Assembly: GCF_900106065.1 (NCBI RefSeq)
Contig: NZ_LT629796.1
Span: 3,503,501 to 3,567,500 of the forward strand
DNA length: 64,000 nt
Origin: Pseudomonas mandelii
Lineage (GTDB): Bacteria; Pseudomonadota; Gammaproteobacteria; Pseudomonadales; Pseudomonadaceae
Direction of reading: 5' to 3'
The notes below the pieces were generated by a model. The model was not told the origin of the DNA. It did not search any database and saw only the letters and a list, made by a program, of their open reading frames with translations. Numbering within the stretch: the stretch's first letter is position 1; the number at the start of each line of letters is the position of its first letter. Below are positions 55,667-63,969 of this stretch, piece by piece. The translations under genes and the position numbers were made by a program.

Positions 55667-56131
55667 TTAGTGTTTTTGATGTACTTCATACTGGATGCTG
55701 TAGCCGTCGCCTAAATCGATCTTTTTAGACTCTGCAGTAGCCGTCAAAGGGATTTTTGCGGTGAGCTTATTTGTTTTTATGTCGGGGCGAATAGTGATGC
55801 ATTGGGACTTGCTAATTTTGCCGATTTCTTCGCTTTTGTCGATCACGGTCGAACTTTCAATGATAATGGAAAGCTCGTTTTCTTTTGATAGTCCATCTAT
55901 GGTAGTTCCATCAAATACAGGTGTGGAACGCAGGATTTTTTTATTCCCTTCGCAAACAAGTTCTACGTAATTACGCGTCTGACCTTCTTTTGAATAGTAC
56001 GGAGCGTTAGAGTCAATCCGGTCTGAAGTTGTTCGCTTCGGTGTGATGAGTTTAAGGTCAACAACATAGCTTGGCGCGCTATGCGCTTGGCTTGCGAGAA
56101 GTACACCGGCGAGCAGAAGATACTTTTTCAT
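55667..56131 (-). CDS. Secreted hypothetical protein, AT-rich gene
   Basis: The 154-aa product starts most likely at the ATG at 56131 (MKKYLLLAGVLLAS), which has AAGGA at a good distance. A second ATG at 56140 sits directly on the ribosome-binding site. A signal peptide ends near SQAHSA. The mature part is lysine-rich (LKLITPKRTTSDRIDSNAPY, CITIRPDIKTNKLTAKIPL) with two cysteines. Its base composition is visibly more AT-rich than that of its neighbours, which suggests transfer. No family is recognised. Confidence 0.7.
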   Translation of the reverse strand: MKKYLLLAGVLLASQAHSAPSYVVDLKLITPKRTTSDRIDSNAPYYSKEGQTRNYVELVCEGNKKILRSTPVFDGTTIDGLSKENELSIIIESSTVIDKSEEIGKISKSQCITIRPDIKTNKLTAKIPLTATAESKKIDLGDGYSIQYEVHQKH

Positions 56132-56210
56132 TGTTTTCATCCTTGACGTGATTGAACTGAAACTGGCAGTTTGGTTTTTTATAGGTGCGATTTTTAAAAT
56201 GTCTACAAGT

Positions 56211-56429
56211 TTATTTTGGTGAGGATGGAACCGGGTATCCCAGTTTTTCCTCAATCAGTTTGTAGACTGACTCATGGGTGCTGTAATTGATAACACCTGT
56301 TTTGCATGAGTCTTTGAGGAAGGATTTTACTGTTCCCTTGTTCGTGCCGTAGTGGCTGGAAACGTAGTCGTCCTCAAACTCTTGTACGCAATTGAAAAAT
56401 TTGTCGTCCCTTGCTTTGTTGCGAGCCAT
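56211..56429 (-). CDS. Small hypothetical protein, AT-rich gene (72 aa)
   Basis: The 72-aa product is soluble and highly charged: MARNKARDDKFFNCVQEFED, DYVSSHYGTNKGTVKSFLK, ESVYKLIEEKLGYPVPSSPK. It could be a small helical DNA- or protein-binding factor. It lies upstream of the secreted protein gene (gap 79 bases) and shares its AT-rich style. No family is recognised. Confidence 0.65.
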   Translation of the reverse strand: MARNKARDDKFFNCVQEFEDDYVSSHYGTNKGTVKSFLKDSCKTGVINYSTHESVYKLIEEKLGYPVPSSPK

Positions 56430-56702
56430 TGTTAGTCCTTTATGTGGTTTTTTAACGAAGTGCGTGGATCAGTGGCGACTATTTTGAGATTCGTGCCTGT
56501 CGAGAAATCTAGCAGAGGCAGTACGGAGGGCGCAATTGAAATAATGTCCTATGGCCATTACGTCCGAAGCGGGCGCGGATTCTGGTGACCACGACGGCCC
56601 ACGCAGGAAAAACGGCTTAACCCACATTTCGTCACTCACTGAATATCCAGGGCGTTCGACGCTGTACTTGGGTGAAGCGCGCCACGCTCGAGTAATCGAC
56701 TT
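56430..56702. other. Intergenic DNA left of the PH-gene remnant
   Basis: AT-rich near the left end (candidate promoter of the 56211 gene), then G+C-rich sequence without a recognised gene. Confidence 0.4.
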
Positions 56703-56820
56703 TGATTTCCAATCATTTGCTGTGAGCTGAGTGATCGAAGGCGCCGAAAAACCCGTGGTTCATCCCGGATGTCAGTCAGTTCACAAAACCCCTGTAGGAG
56801 CGAGCCTGCTCGCGATGGCG
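56703..56820 (+). pseudogene. Decayed 3' remnant of a third PH-domain gene copy (direct repeat, copy B)
   Basis: The sequence matches 54965-55083 in order. The last codons still read ISNHLL-stop (ISKHLL in copy 1) in the same frame. The downstream words GAGCTGAGTGATCGAAGG, ATCCCGGATGTCAGTCAGTT and the REP follow, but the hairpin is damaged (CGCCGAAAAACCCGTGG). The rest of the gene is missing upstream. Confidence 0.7.
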
Positions 56821-56884
56821 TCAGTACATTCAGCATTGTTGCTGACTGATCTGACGCCATCGCGAGCAGGCTCACTCCTACAGG
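56792..56884. repeat. REPIN (inverted REP pair)
   Basis: CTGTAGGAGCGAGCCTGCTC GCGATGGCGTCAG faces CTGACGCCATCGCGAGCAGG CTCACTCCTACAG, with near-perfect pairing over about 34 bases around a 26-base core. Confidence 0.92.
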
Positions 56885-56914
56885 TTTTTCGGTCGATCTT
56901 GAGCTTGTGTGAAC

Positions 56915-57136
56915 CTAAGCCTCCCACCCCGCGCCACTGACCGCCGCCTGCGCCAACGGGTGCAAATCCGCCCCGTGATGTTCTGTCTGCCAGGCCAGCA
57001 ATTCCTTGCGCATGCCCGGCGTCCAGTACATCTGCAGGTGATTACGCACACCGAGCACGGCCGCTTGCTGGTCCGGTTCGGTGGCGAAATACAGGGCGAT
57101 CTGGTTGACCATCTTGATCAGGTTCTCCGTACTCAT
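56915..57136 (-). CDS. fdsD: FdsD, formate dehydrogenase delta subunit
   Basis: The 73-aa small subunit of the soluble NAD-dependent formate dehydrogenase is needed for activity or assembly in related systems. It carries the family sequence NLIKMVNQIALYFATEPDQQ, AVLGVRNHLQMYWTPGMRKE. The start overlaps the fdsA stop by four bases, so it is last in fdsGBAD. Confidence 0.92.
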   Translation of the reverse strand: MSTENLIKMVNQIALYFATEPDQQAAVLGVRNHLQMYWTPGMRKELLAWQTEHHGADLHPLAQAAVSGAGWEA

Positions 57137-60015
57137 CGGCGCACCTCCGCTTTGGCGCCACGGGCATGCCGGCGTTCCTTGAGCAGACGGTCCTGTTCAT
57201 CACTGAAGGCCTGATAGCGTTTTTGCCACTCGGAAGGGTGGTAGACGCGGCTGACTTCCACGGCCGTGACCTTGTACTCCGGACAGTTGGTAGCCCAGTC
57301 GGAGTTGTCGGTGGTGATGACGTTGGCCCCCGATTCCGGGAAGTGGAACGTCGTGTACACCACGCCCGGCGCGACCCGCTCGGTGACCCGCGCACGCAGT
57401 ACGGTCTGACCGGCGCGGCTGCCGATGCCGACCCAGTCGCCTTCGTTGATGCCTCGGCTCTCGGCGTCGGTCGGGTGGATTTCCAGGCGGTCTTCATCGT
57501 GCCAGGCGACGTTTTCGGTTCGCCGTGTCTGAGCGCCGACGTTGTACTGACTGAGGATGCGCCCGGTGGTCAGCAGCAGGGGATAGCGATTGTTGACCTT
57601 CTCCTCGGTGGGCACGTACCCGGTGAGCATGAAGCGCCCTTTGCCGCGCACGAACTGATCGATGTGCATGGTCGGCGTGCCGTCTGGCGCCGCGGCGTTG
57701 CACGGCCATTGCAGGCTGCCGTGGCTGTCGAGTGCGGCGTAACTGACGTTGGTGAACGTCGGCGTCAGGCTGGCGATTTCATCCATGATTTGCGACGGAT
57801 GCGTGTAGCTCATCGGGTAGCCCAGGGCGTTGGCCAGCGCCACTGTGCCTTCCCAGTCAGCCTTGCCGCCCAGCGGTTCCATGACCTTGCGCACCCGCGA
57901 GATACGCCGCTCGGCGTTGGTGAAGGTGCCGTCCTTTTCCAGGAACGAGCTGCCCGGCAGGAATACATGAGCGAACCTGGCGGTTTCGTTGAGGAAAATG
58001 TCCTGCACCACGATGCATTCCATGGCCGACAAGGCTGCGGTGACGTGCTGGGTGTTCGGGTCGCTCTGGGCGATGTCTTCGCCTTGGCAATACAGGCCTT
58101 TGAAACTGCCGGCCAGCGCCGACTCGAACATATTCGGGATACGCAGCCCCGGGTCGGGTTGCAAAGTGACGTTCCAGGCCTGTTCGAACTGCGCCCGTAC
58201 CACTTCGTTGGAGATGTGCCGGTAACCGGGCAATTCGTGGGGGAACGAACCCATGTCGCAGGAGCCCTGAACGTTGTTCTGCCCACGCAGCGGGTTCACG
58301 CCCACGCCTTCGCGGCCGATGTTGCCGGTGGCCATGGCGAGGTTGGCGATGCCCATGACCGCAGTGCTGCCCTGGCTGTGTTCGGTGATGCCCAGGCCGT
58401 AGTAGATCGCCGCATTGCCGGCACCGGCATACAGGCGAGCGGCGGCGCGGATATCGGCAGCGGCGACGCCGCAGACCGGGCCGAGGACTTCCGGCGAGTG
58501 TTCCGCGCGGCTGACGAACTCGCTCCAGCGAGCGAAATCGCTACCCTCGCAACGGGCGTCGATAAAGGCCTGATCGAGCAAGCCTTCGGTGACGATGACG
58601 TGGGCCAACGCATTGAGCATGGCGACGTTAGTGCCCGGGCGCAGGGCCAAGTGCAGTTCGGCGCGGGCATGCACCGCGTCCACCAGATCAATGCGCCGTG
58701 GGTCGATGACGATCAGCCGTGCGCCTTCACGCAGGCGGCGTTTGAGTTGGGAGGCGAACACCGGGTGGGCGTCGCTGGGGTTGGCGCCCATCACCAGAAT
58801 CACGTCGGCCTGCATCACCGAGTCGAAACTCTGGGTCCCGGCGGATTCGCCCAAGGTTTGTTTCAGCCCATAACCGGTCGGCGAGTGGCAGACCCGCGCA
58901 CAGGTGTCGACGTTGTTATTGCCGAACGCAGCGCGCACCAGTTTTTGCACCAAGTAAGTTTCTTCGTTGGTGCAACGGCTGGAGGTGATGCCACCAATGG
59001 AGTCGCGGCCGTATTTTTGCTGCAACCGACGGAATTCGCTGGCGGCGTAAGTCACCGCTTCATCCCAGCTGACTTCCTGCCACGGGTCGTTGATGTGTTT
59101 GCGGATCATCGGTTTGGTGATGCGATCCGGGTGGGTGGCGTAGCCCCAGGCGAAGCGCCCTTTGACGCACGAGTGGCCATGGTTGGCCTGGCCGTTCTTG
59201 TCCGGAACCATGCGCACCAACTGGTCGCCTTTCATCTCGGCGCGGAACGAGCAGCCCACGCCGCAATAGGCGCAGGTGGTGATCACGCTGTGCTCCGGCT
59301 GACCCAGTTCGACCACGCTTTTTTCCATCAGCGTCGCCGTAGGGCAGGCCTGCACACAGGCGCCGCAGGACACGCATTCGGAGTCGAGGAAGTTATCGCC
59401 ACCGGCCGCCGCCACCCGTGATTCAAAACCGCGTCCGGTAATCGTCAGGGCAAAGGTGCCCTGGGTTTCTTCGCAGGCACGCACGCAGCGGTTGCAGACG
59501 ATGCACTTGCTCGGGTCGTAGTCGAAATAGGGGTTGGAGGTGTCCTTCACGTCGGCCAGATGGTTCTCGCCTTCATAGCCGTAACGCACTTCCCGCAGGC
59601 CGACCTGACCGGCGACGGTTTGCAGCTCGCAGTTGCCGTTGGCCGAGCAGGTCAGGCAGTCCAGCGGGTGATCGGAGATGTACAACTCCATGACATTGCG
59701 ACGCAGGGTCGCGAGCTTCGGCGTCTGGGTGTGCACGGTCATGCCTTCGGTGACCGGCGTGGTGCAAGACGCGGGATAGCCGCGCATGCCGTCGATCTCC
59801 ACCAGGCACATGCGGCAAGAGCCGAAGGCTTCCAGGCTGTCGGTGGCACACAGTTTCGGAATGGTCGTGCCCATCAACGCGGCGGCGCGCATCACCGAAG
59901 TGCCTTCGGGCACGCTGATGCTGCGACCGTCGATGCTCAGGGTTATCTGCACGTCGCTGTCGCGGGCCGGGGTGCCCAGATCAATATCGGTTTTCGGGTC
60001 GAAGAGGGTAATCAT
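57133..60015 (-). CDS. fdsA: FdsA, molybdenum-containing formate dehydrogenase alpha subunit
   Basis: The catalytic subunit, 960 aa from the ATG at 60015. The N-terminal part has a [2Fe-2S] ferredoxin domain (FGSCRMCLVEI), a His/Cys [4Fe-4S] motif (HPLDCLTCSANGNC), and two [4Fe-4S] ferredoxin clusters (CIVCNRCVRACEE and CVSCGACVQACPTATL). A further [4Fe-4S] motif, CAYCGVGCSF, opens the bis-MGD domain. The molybdenum-ligand Cys is in TCARVCHSPTGYGL. It oxidises formate to CO2 and passes electrons to FdsB. It overlaps fdsB and fdsD by four bases each. The in-frame start at 60135 lies inside fdsB and is rejected. Confidence 0.96.
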   Translation of the reverse strand: MITLFDPKTDIDLGTPARDSDVQITLSIDGRSISVPEGTSVMRAAALMGTTIPKLCATDSLEAFGSCRMCLVEIDGMRGYPASCTTPVTEGMTVHTQTPKLATLRRNVMELYISDHPLDCLTCSANGNCELQTVAGQVGLREVRYGYEGENHLADVKDTSNPYFDYDPSKCIVCNRCVRACEETQGTFALTITGRGFESRVAAAGGDNFLDSECVSCGACVQACPTATLMEKSVVELGQPEHSVITTCAYCGVGCSFRAEMKGDQLVRMVPDKNGQANHGHSCVKGRFAWGYATHPDRITKPMIRKHINDPWQEVSWDEAVTYAASEFRRLQQKYGRDSIGGITSSRCTNEETYLVQKLVRAAFGNNNVDTCARVCHSPTGYGLKQTLGESAGTQSFDSVMQADVILVMGANPSDAHPVFASQLKRRLREGARLIVIDPRRIDLVDAVHARAELHLALRPGTNVAMLNALAHVIVTEGLLDQAFIDARCEGSDFARWSEFVSRAEHSPEVLGPVCGVAAADIRAAARLYAGAGNAAIYYGLGITEHSQGSTAVMGIANLAMATGNIGREGVGVNPLRGQNNVQGSCDMGSFPHELPGYRHISNEVVRAQFEQAWNVTLQPDPGLRIPNMFESALAGSFKGLYCQGEDIAQSDPNTQHVTAALSAMECIVVQDIFLNETARFAHVFLPGSSFLEKDGTFTNAERRISRVRKVMEPLGGKADWEGTVALANALGYPMSYTHPSQIMDEIASLTPTFTNVSYAALDSHGSLQWPCNAAAPDGTPTMHIDQFVRGKGRFMLTGYVPTEEKVNNRYPLLLTTGRILSQYNVGAQTRRTENVAWHDEDRLEIHPTDAESRGINEGDWVGIGSRAGQTVLRARVTERVAPGVVYTTFHFPESGANVITTDNSDWATNCPEYKVTAVEVSRVYHPSEWQKRYQAFSDEQDRLLKERRHARGAKAEVRR

Positions 60016-61544
60016 TGGTCGGCCTCCGAAGATTGCAGACCGAAGTCGGCGGGGAAGTACTTGAGGGCGCTGACCACCGGAAAGGGGGCCATGCCGCCCA
60101 AGGCGCACAGCGAACCGTATTGCATCGTGTCGCACAGGTCCTTGAGGATGATGACCTGCTCATCGCGACCACTCTGGTCCGGCGCGGCCAACAGACGGTC
60201 GATCACCTCCACGCCCCGGGTCGAGCCGATACGGCACGGCGTGCATTTGCCGCAGGATTCCTCAGCGCAGAACTGCAAGGCGAAACGCGCCATTTGCGCC
60301 ATGTCCAGGCTGTCGTCCGCGACCACCACGCCGCCGTGACCGAGCATCGCGCCGATCCCGGCGAACGCTTCGTAATCCAGCGGCGTGTCGAATTGCGACG
60401 GCGGCACCCAGGCGCCGAGCGGGCCACCGACCTGAGCTGCTTTCAACGGCCGGCCACTGGCGGTGCCGCCGCCGTAGTCTTCCACCAGTTCGCGCAGGGT
60501 CAGGCCAAAGGCCCGTTCTACCAGGCCACCGTGAAGAATATTGCCCGCCAACTGGAAGGGCATCGTGCCTAGGGAACGGCCCATGCCGTAATCGCGATAG
60601 AACTGCGCACCCTTGGCCAGAATCAGCGGCACCGAGGCCAGGGTCAGCACGTTGTGCACCAGCGTCGGCAGGCCGAACAGGCCCTTCAACGCGGGAATCG
60701 GCGGCTTGGCGCGAACGACCCCGCGCTTGCCTTCGAGCGAATCCAGCAACGCGGTTTCCTCACCGCAGATGTAAGCGCCGGCCCCGACGCGCACTTCCAT
60801 ATCAAAAGCCAAGCCGCTGCCGCCGACATTGGCCCCGAGGTAACCGTTGGACCGGGCAATCTCCAGCGCCTCGTTCAGCGTGGCGATGGCCTGTGGGTAT
60901 TCCGAGCGCACATAGATGTAGCCGTAGCTGGCGCCGACGGTGATGCCGGCAATGGCCATGCCTTCGATCAGCAGGAAGGGGTCGCCTTCCATCAACATGC
61001 GGTCGGCGAAAGTGCCGGAGTCGCCTTCGTCGGCGTTGCACACAATGTATTTCTGCACAGCCTGGGTGGCACGCACCGTGCGCCATTTGATCCCGGCGGG
61101 GAACGCTGCGCCGCCACGGCCACGCAGGCCTGAATCGAACACTTCCGTTGCAGTTTGATCACCGCCAACGGTCACGGCTCTCGTTAAACCTTCGAAACCG
61201 CCATGGGCCCGGTAATCATCCAGCGACAACGGCCGAGTGATACCGGCGCGGGCGAACAGCAAACGTTGTTGAGACTTCAGATAGGGCAATTCTTCCACCA
61301 GGCCCAAGGCCAGTGGGTGCGAGGACGGCTCACCTTGCAGCGCATCGAGCACCGACGGCACATCGCTAGCGGTCAGCGGGCCGAAGCCGATTCGGCCTTG
61401 CGGGGTGTCCACTTCCAGCAAGGGTTCCAGCCAATACAGGCCGCGAGAGCTGGTGCGTTGCAGGTCCTGACCGGCAAGGGCAGACGCCACCGCATCGGCA
61501 CCCACGGCACGGGCAAGAGAATCACAGGGTAGATAGAGGCTCAT
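60012..61544 (-). CDS. fdsB: FdsB, NAD/FMN-binding beta subunit of formate dehydrogenase
   Basis: The 510-aa protein is a NuoF-like diaphorase that passes electrons to NAD. It starts at 61544 (MSLYLPCDSL); an earlier in-frame start at 61655 lies inside fdsG. The FMN/NAD loop GLRGRGGAAFPAGIKW is followed by YIVCNADEGDSGTFADR, GAYICGEETALLDSLEGKRG and the 4Fe-4S motif ESCGKCTPCRIGSTR. It overlaps fdsA by four bases (ATGA). Confidence 0.96.
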   Translation of the reverse strand: MSLYLPCDSLARAVGADAVASALAGQDLQRTSSRGLYWLEPLLEVDTPQGRIGFGPLTASDVPSVLDALQGEPSSHPLALGLVEELPYLKSQQRLLFARAGITRPLSLDDYRAHGGFEGLTRAVTVGGDQTATEVFDSGLRGRGGAAFPAGIKWRTVRATQAVQKYIVCNADEGDSGTFADRMLMEGDPFLLIEGMAIAGITVGASYGYIYVRSEYPQAIATLNEALEIARSNGYLGANVGGSGLAFDMEVRVGAGAYICGEETALLDSLEGKRGVVRAKPPIPALKGLFGLPTLVHNVLTLASVPLILAKGAQFYRDYGMGRSLGTMPFQLAGNILHGGLVERAFGLTLRELVEDYGGGTASGRPLKAAQVGGPLGAWVPPSQFDTPLDYEAFAGIGAMLGHGGVVVADDSLDMAQMARFALQFCAEESCGKCTPCRIGSTRGVEVIDRLLAAPDQSGRDEQVIILKDLCDTMQYGSLCALGGMAPFPVVSALKYFPADFGLQSSEADQ

Positions 61545-62017
61545 GCGTCCTCCCGGCAAGCGTCGAGCAAAGCATCGAGACGCTCGGCACTGAGCCGCGC
61601 ATGCACCTGACCATCCAGCTCCAGCGCCGGCGAACAGGCGCAGGCACCGAGGCAATACACCGGACGCAAACTGATGCTGCCGTCGGCGCTGCTGCCGTGA
61701 TCATCCAGTTGCAGGCGATCACGCAACTGCGCGGCGAGCTGCTCGGCGCCACGACTCTTGCACGACTCAGCCCGGCACAACCGCAGGATATGCCGGGCCG
61801 GCGGCGCGGTACGGAAGTCATGGTAAAAGCTGATCACCCCGCGAACCTCGGCCTGACTCTGGTTGAGCGCGTGGGCAATCTCGGGGATGGCGGCATCGGG
61901 GATGTAACCGATACCGGCCTGAATCTCATGAAGGATGGGCAACAGTGCACCCGCAGAGCCTTTGTGGCGCTCCAGCACGCTGTTGACCATAGGCAATTGC
62001 AACATCTCATCAGGCAT
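61541..62017 (-). CDS. fdsG: FdsG, [2Fe-2S] gamma subunit of formate dehydrogenase
   Basis: The 158-aa NuoE-like subunit starts at 62017 (MPDEMLQLPMV). The thioredoxin-like [2Fe-2S] ligands are in LRLCRAESCKSRGAE and VYCLGACACSPAL. The helical N-terminal part has GALLPILHEIQAGIGYIPD and VRGVISFYHDFRTAP. It is the first gene of fdsGBAD. The NuoE homology and the company of FdsB and FdsA identify it. Confidence 0.95.
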   Translation of the reverse strand: MPDEMLQLPMVNSVLERHKGSAGALLPILHEIQAGIGYIPDAAIPEIAHALNQSQAEVRGVISFYHDFRTAPPARHILRLCRAESCKSRGAEQLAAQLRDRLQLDDHGSSADGSISLRPVYCLGACACSPALELDGQVHARLSAERLDALLDACREDA

Positions 62018-62432
62018 ACAGCATTCCTCACGGTCACGGACAAACCAGGTGGTTGTCGGTCGTCCGAAAGTGTCGGCTGCGGCATTCACACCACGTCACG
62101 GTATCGTGGCATTGTCAGGCCGTTGGCCAGGGCACCCTGAGCGGGCATCTTGTTGTGCCCGATACGGTCTTCGCCGCACCTCTATTGGGCATAAAGGGCA
62201 GCTTGCCACGCTGCTATTGATCGAACTGCACCAAAGCGACGTGTTCGGTTCTGCCTACGACTCTCCAGTAAGTCTAGAAGAGCACAAAGCCAAGCGTTTG
62301 CTTACCGAATATCTTTCAGATACGCCTTGAGTACGATGAGCGGGCGATCCACCTCGCTTGTGCCAAGCTGAAGGGTGTTGAAGCGCCGAGCATTCGATTG
62401 CCGGTCAGGCAAACCCCCAAAGGGCCCATAAC
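62018..62432. other. Divergent intergenic region between fdsG and the channel gene
   Basis: About 415 bases without a supported gene. It should hold the fds promoter and the channel gene promoter. CACG-GTAT-CGTG (62096-62107) is a short perfect dyad about 85 bases upstream of fdsG. An open frame ending at 62330 has no family features and is not called. Confidence 0.4.
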
Positions 62433-62774
62433 ATGAACATCGCTCATGCAGCACACGTCCGTCGAGAATTCTATAAAGCCGTCAGGTTCTACTTTCACGT
62501 TGTCTGGCCGATTTTTTCCATCCTGCTGTTTTTGATCGTGCTGTTCGGTCTGATCATCAGCTATCTGGAAGGATGGGGTCCTTTTGACGGTATCTACTTC
62601 GCGTTCGTGACCGGCCTGACCATCGGTTATGGCGATCTCGTCCCGAAACTGGCCGTCTCACGGGTGCTGGCGATTTTGCTGGGGTTTAACGGGGTGCTGA
62701 TGACGGCAATATTTGCGGCGATCAGCATTCGGGCGATTGAAAATGCGGTGCGGGCGACAGACCACCTGGAGTAG
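62433..62774 (+). CDS. Two-TM potassium channel protein
   Basis: The 113-aa product has TM1 (WPIFSILLFLIVLFGLIIS), a pore helix, the potassium selectivity filter TIGYGD in VTGLTIGYGDLVPKLA, and TM2 (VLAILLGFNGVLMTAIFAAI). There is no C-terminal RCK or ligand-binding domain, so it is a minimal KcsA-like pore that would act as a tetramer. It is preceded by the divergent fds operon and followed by PH-domain copy 2. Confidence 0.88.
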   Translation: MNIAHAAHVRREFYKAVRFYFHVVWPIFSILLFLIVLFGLIISYLEGWGPFDGIYFAFVTGLTIGYGDLVPKLAVSRVLAILLGFNGVLMTAIFAAISIRAIENAVRATDHLE

Positions 62775-62849
62775 GGGACGTGGCGGCGTAGTGGGAAATG
62801 CGCTATGAAGCCCTGCTCGCGATGTTCATTTGAAAACAGGGAAAGACTG

Positions 62850-63218
62850 ATGATTGATTTCAACAACAAAGGATTCTTCAAGCTCAAGCAAAACGACGAA
62901 TACGCCGCACGCGTTTCCGACCTTTTGATCGACGGCGAACACGTCATCGACGCTTATAAATCCATGCGCGACGGCGTGGTGTTCACCAACAAACGCATCA
63001 TCGCCGTCAACGTCCAGGGCCTCACCGGCAGCAAAAAAGACTTCACCTCATTACCCTACAAAAACATCGTGGCGTACTCGGTGGAAACCTCTGGCACGTT
63101 CGACCTGGACTCCGAACTGGAGGTTTATTTCTCGTCGCTGGGAAAAGTGAAATTCGAATTCACCGGCAGGACATCCATGGTCGAAATCTCAAAACTGATC
63201 TCCCAGCACTTGCTCTGA
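62850..63218 (+). CDS. Bacterial PH-domain protein, copy 2
   Basis: The 122-aa product starts at the ATG at 62850 (MIDFNNKGFFKLKQNDEY). It is nearly identical to the protein at 54619 apart from about a dozen substitutions (for example ARVSDLLIDGEHVIDA in place of ERVTALLLDGEQVIDS). The two genes also share the leader CATTTGAAAACAGGGAA and a similar downstream hairpin. The duplication therefore covers more than the coding part. Function is unknown. Confidence 0.88.
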   Translation: MIDFNNKGFFKLKQNDEYAARVSDLLIDGEHVIDAYKSMRDGVVFTNKRIIAVNVQGLTGSKKDFTSLPYKNIVAYSVETSGTFDLDSELEVYFSSLGKVKFEFTGRTSMVEISKLISQHLL

Positions 63219-63660
63219 CCTCAACACGAAAAAGCCCCGAAAACTCGGGGCCCCAACTGACTAAACACACATCCAAAGTGGGAGCGAGCCTGCTCGCGAA
63301 AGCGCCAGACCAGCCACCATCCACCATCAACGCTTAAAGCTAGCCACTACTTCCCAGCCTCAGCCCCCACCCGCTTAGGTGTCGGCAAAAAACCAGTGTT
63401 TTATGTGGCGTCGGCGTAGACATGATGATCAGGCGTCGACAGCATCAATCCTAATCGCGCCCGATCCTCTGATGCTGGCTCAGTCCGGCATTACGTTCGG
63501 GCCTTCTTGTTTCTGGAACATGGAAATTGGCTTAACCGCCCCTTGTGGGAGCGAGCCTGCTCGCGAAAAACTCAAGGCAACCACCATTCCCGCTGAATGC
63601 CCCAGCCCGCGACCAAACCCGCCCCTACATGCGTTACGCCTGACGTCTAAAAACCAGAAG
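63219..63660. other. Intergenic region with two single REPs
   Basis: REP halves (GTGGGAGCGAGCCTGCTCGC) occur at 63279-63298 and 63545-63564 in the same orientation. Nothing else is recognised; the open frame at 63379-63864 is antisense to the next gene and is not called. Confidence 0.5.
63234..63251. terminator. hairpin after PH-domain copy 2
   Basis: GCCCCGA (63234-63240), loop AAAC, TCGGGGC (63245-63251). The A-run before it becomes a T-run only on the minus strand, so it best fits termination of minus-strand transcripts, or a weak bidirectional stop. Confidence 0.6.
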
Positions 63661-63969
63661 CTACTCTTCAGCCTCCGCCGCCTGCTTCGACATCGGCGCA
63701 ACCTTCCGATCCCGCGTCAGCACCTTCACCGCATCATCAACCACCGCCTTACTCATCGCCGTCAAATAATGCGCAGCCCAAGAGTGGCGGTCGGTGTCTG
63801 TGGCGTAGGCGGCATCTTCGTTCAGCTTCTTGGCGAGGAAGAGAAAGTCAGAAGCCATGGCTAATGCATCGCCCAGGGGGACGCCGCGAGTGACGTGGAA
63901 CAGTGGTTGATCAGCGCAGTAAATGGCGGGGGTTAGGCCGATGGTTTTGAGTTCGGGTTGATCGGTCAT
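63661..63969 (-). CDS. DUF3077-type small protein
   Basis: The 102-aa product has the short Pseudomonas pattern I associate with DUF3077: LFHVTRGVPLGDALAMASDF, then LAKKLNEDAAYATDTDRHSW and AAHYLTAMSKAVVDDAVKVL. It is soluble. GGAGG lies 6 bases before the ATG at 63969. Only 31 bases of its upstream region are inside the window, so its promoter and leader cannot be judged. Function unknown. Confidence 0.8.
   Translation of the reverse strand: MTDQPELKTIGLTPAIYCADQPLFHVTRGVPLGDALAMASDFLFLAKKLNEDAAYATDTDRHSWAAHYLTAMSKAVVDDAVKVLTRDRKVAPMSKQAAEAEE

Noticed and set aside
57166..59421. 751-codon open frame antisense to fdsA
   Set aside because: Shadow frame of a certain gene; no recognised domain.
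62100..62330. Possible small protein ending LLTEYLSDTP upstream of the channel gene
   Set aside because: No start with a ribosome-binding site and no recognised family.
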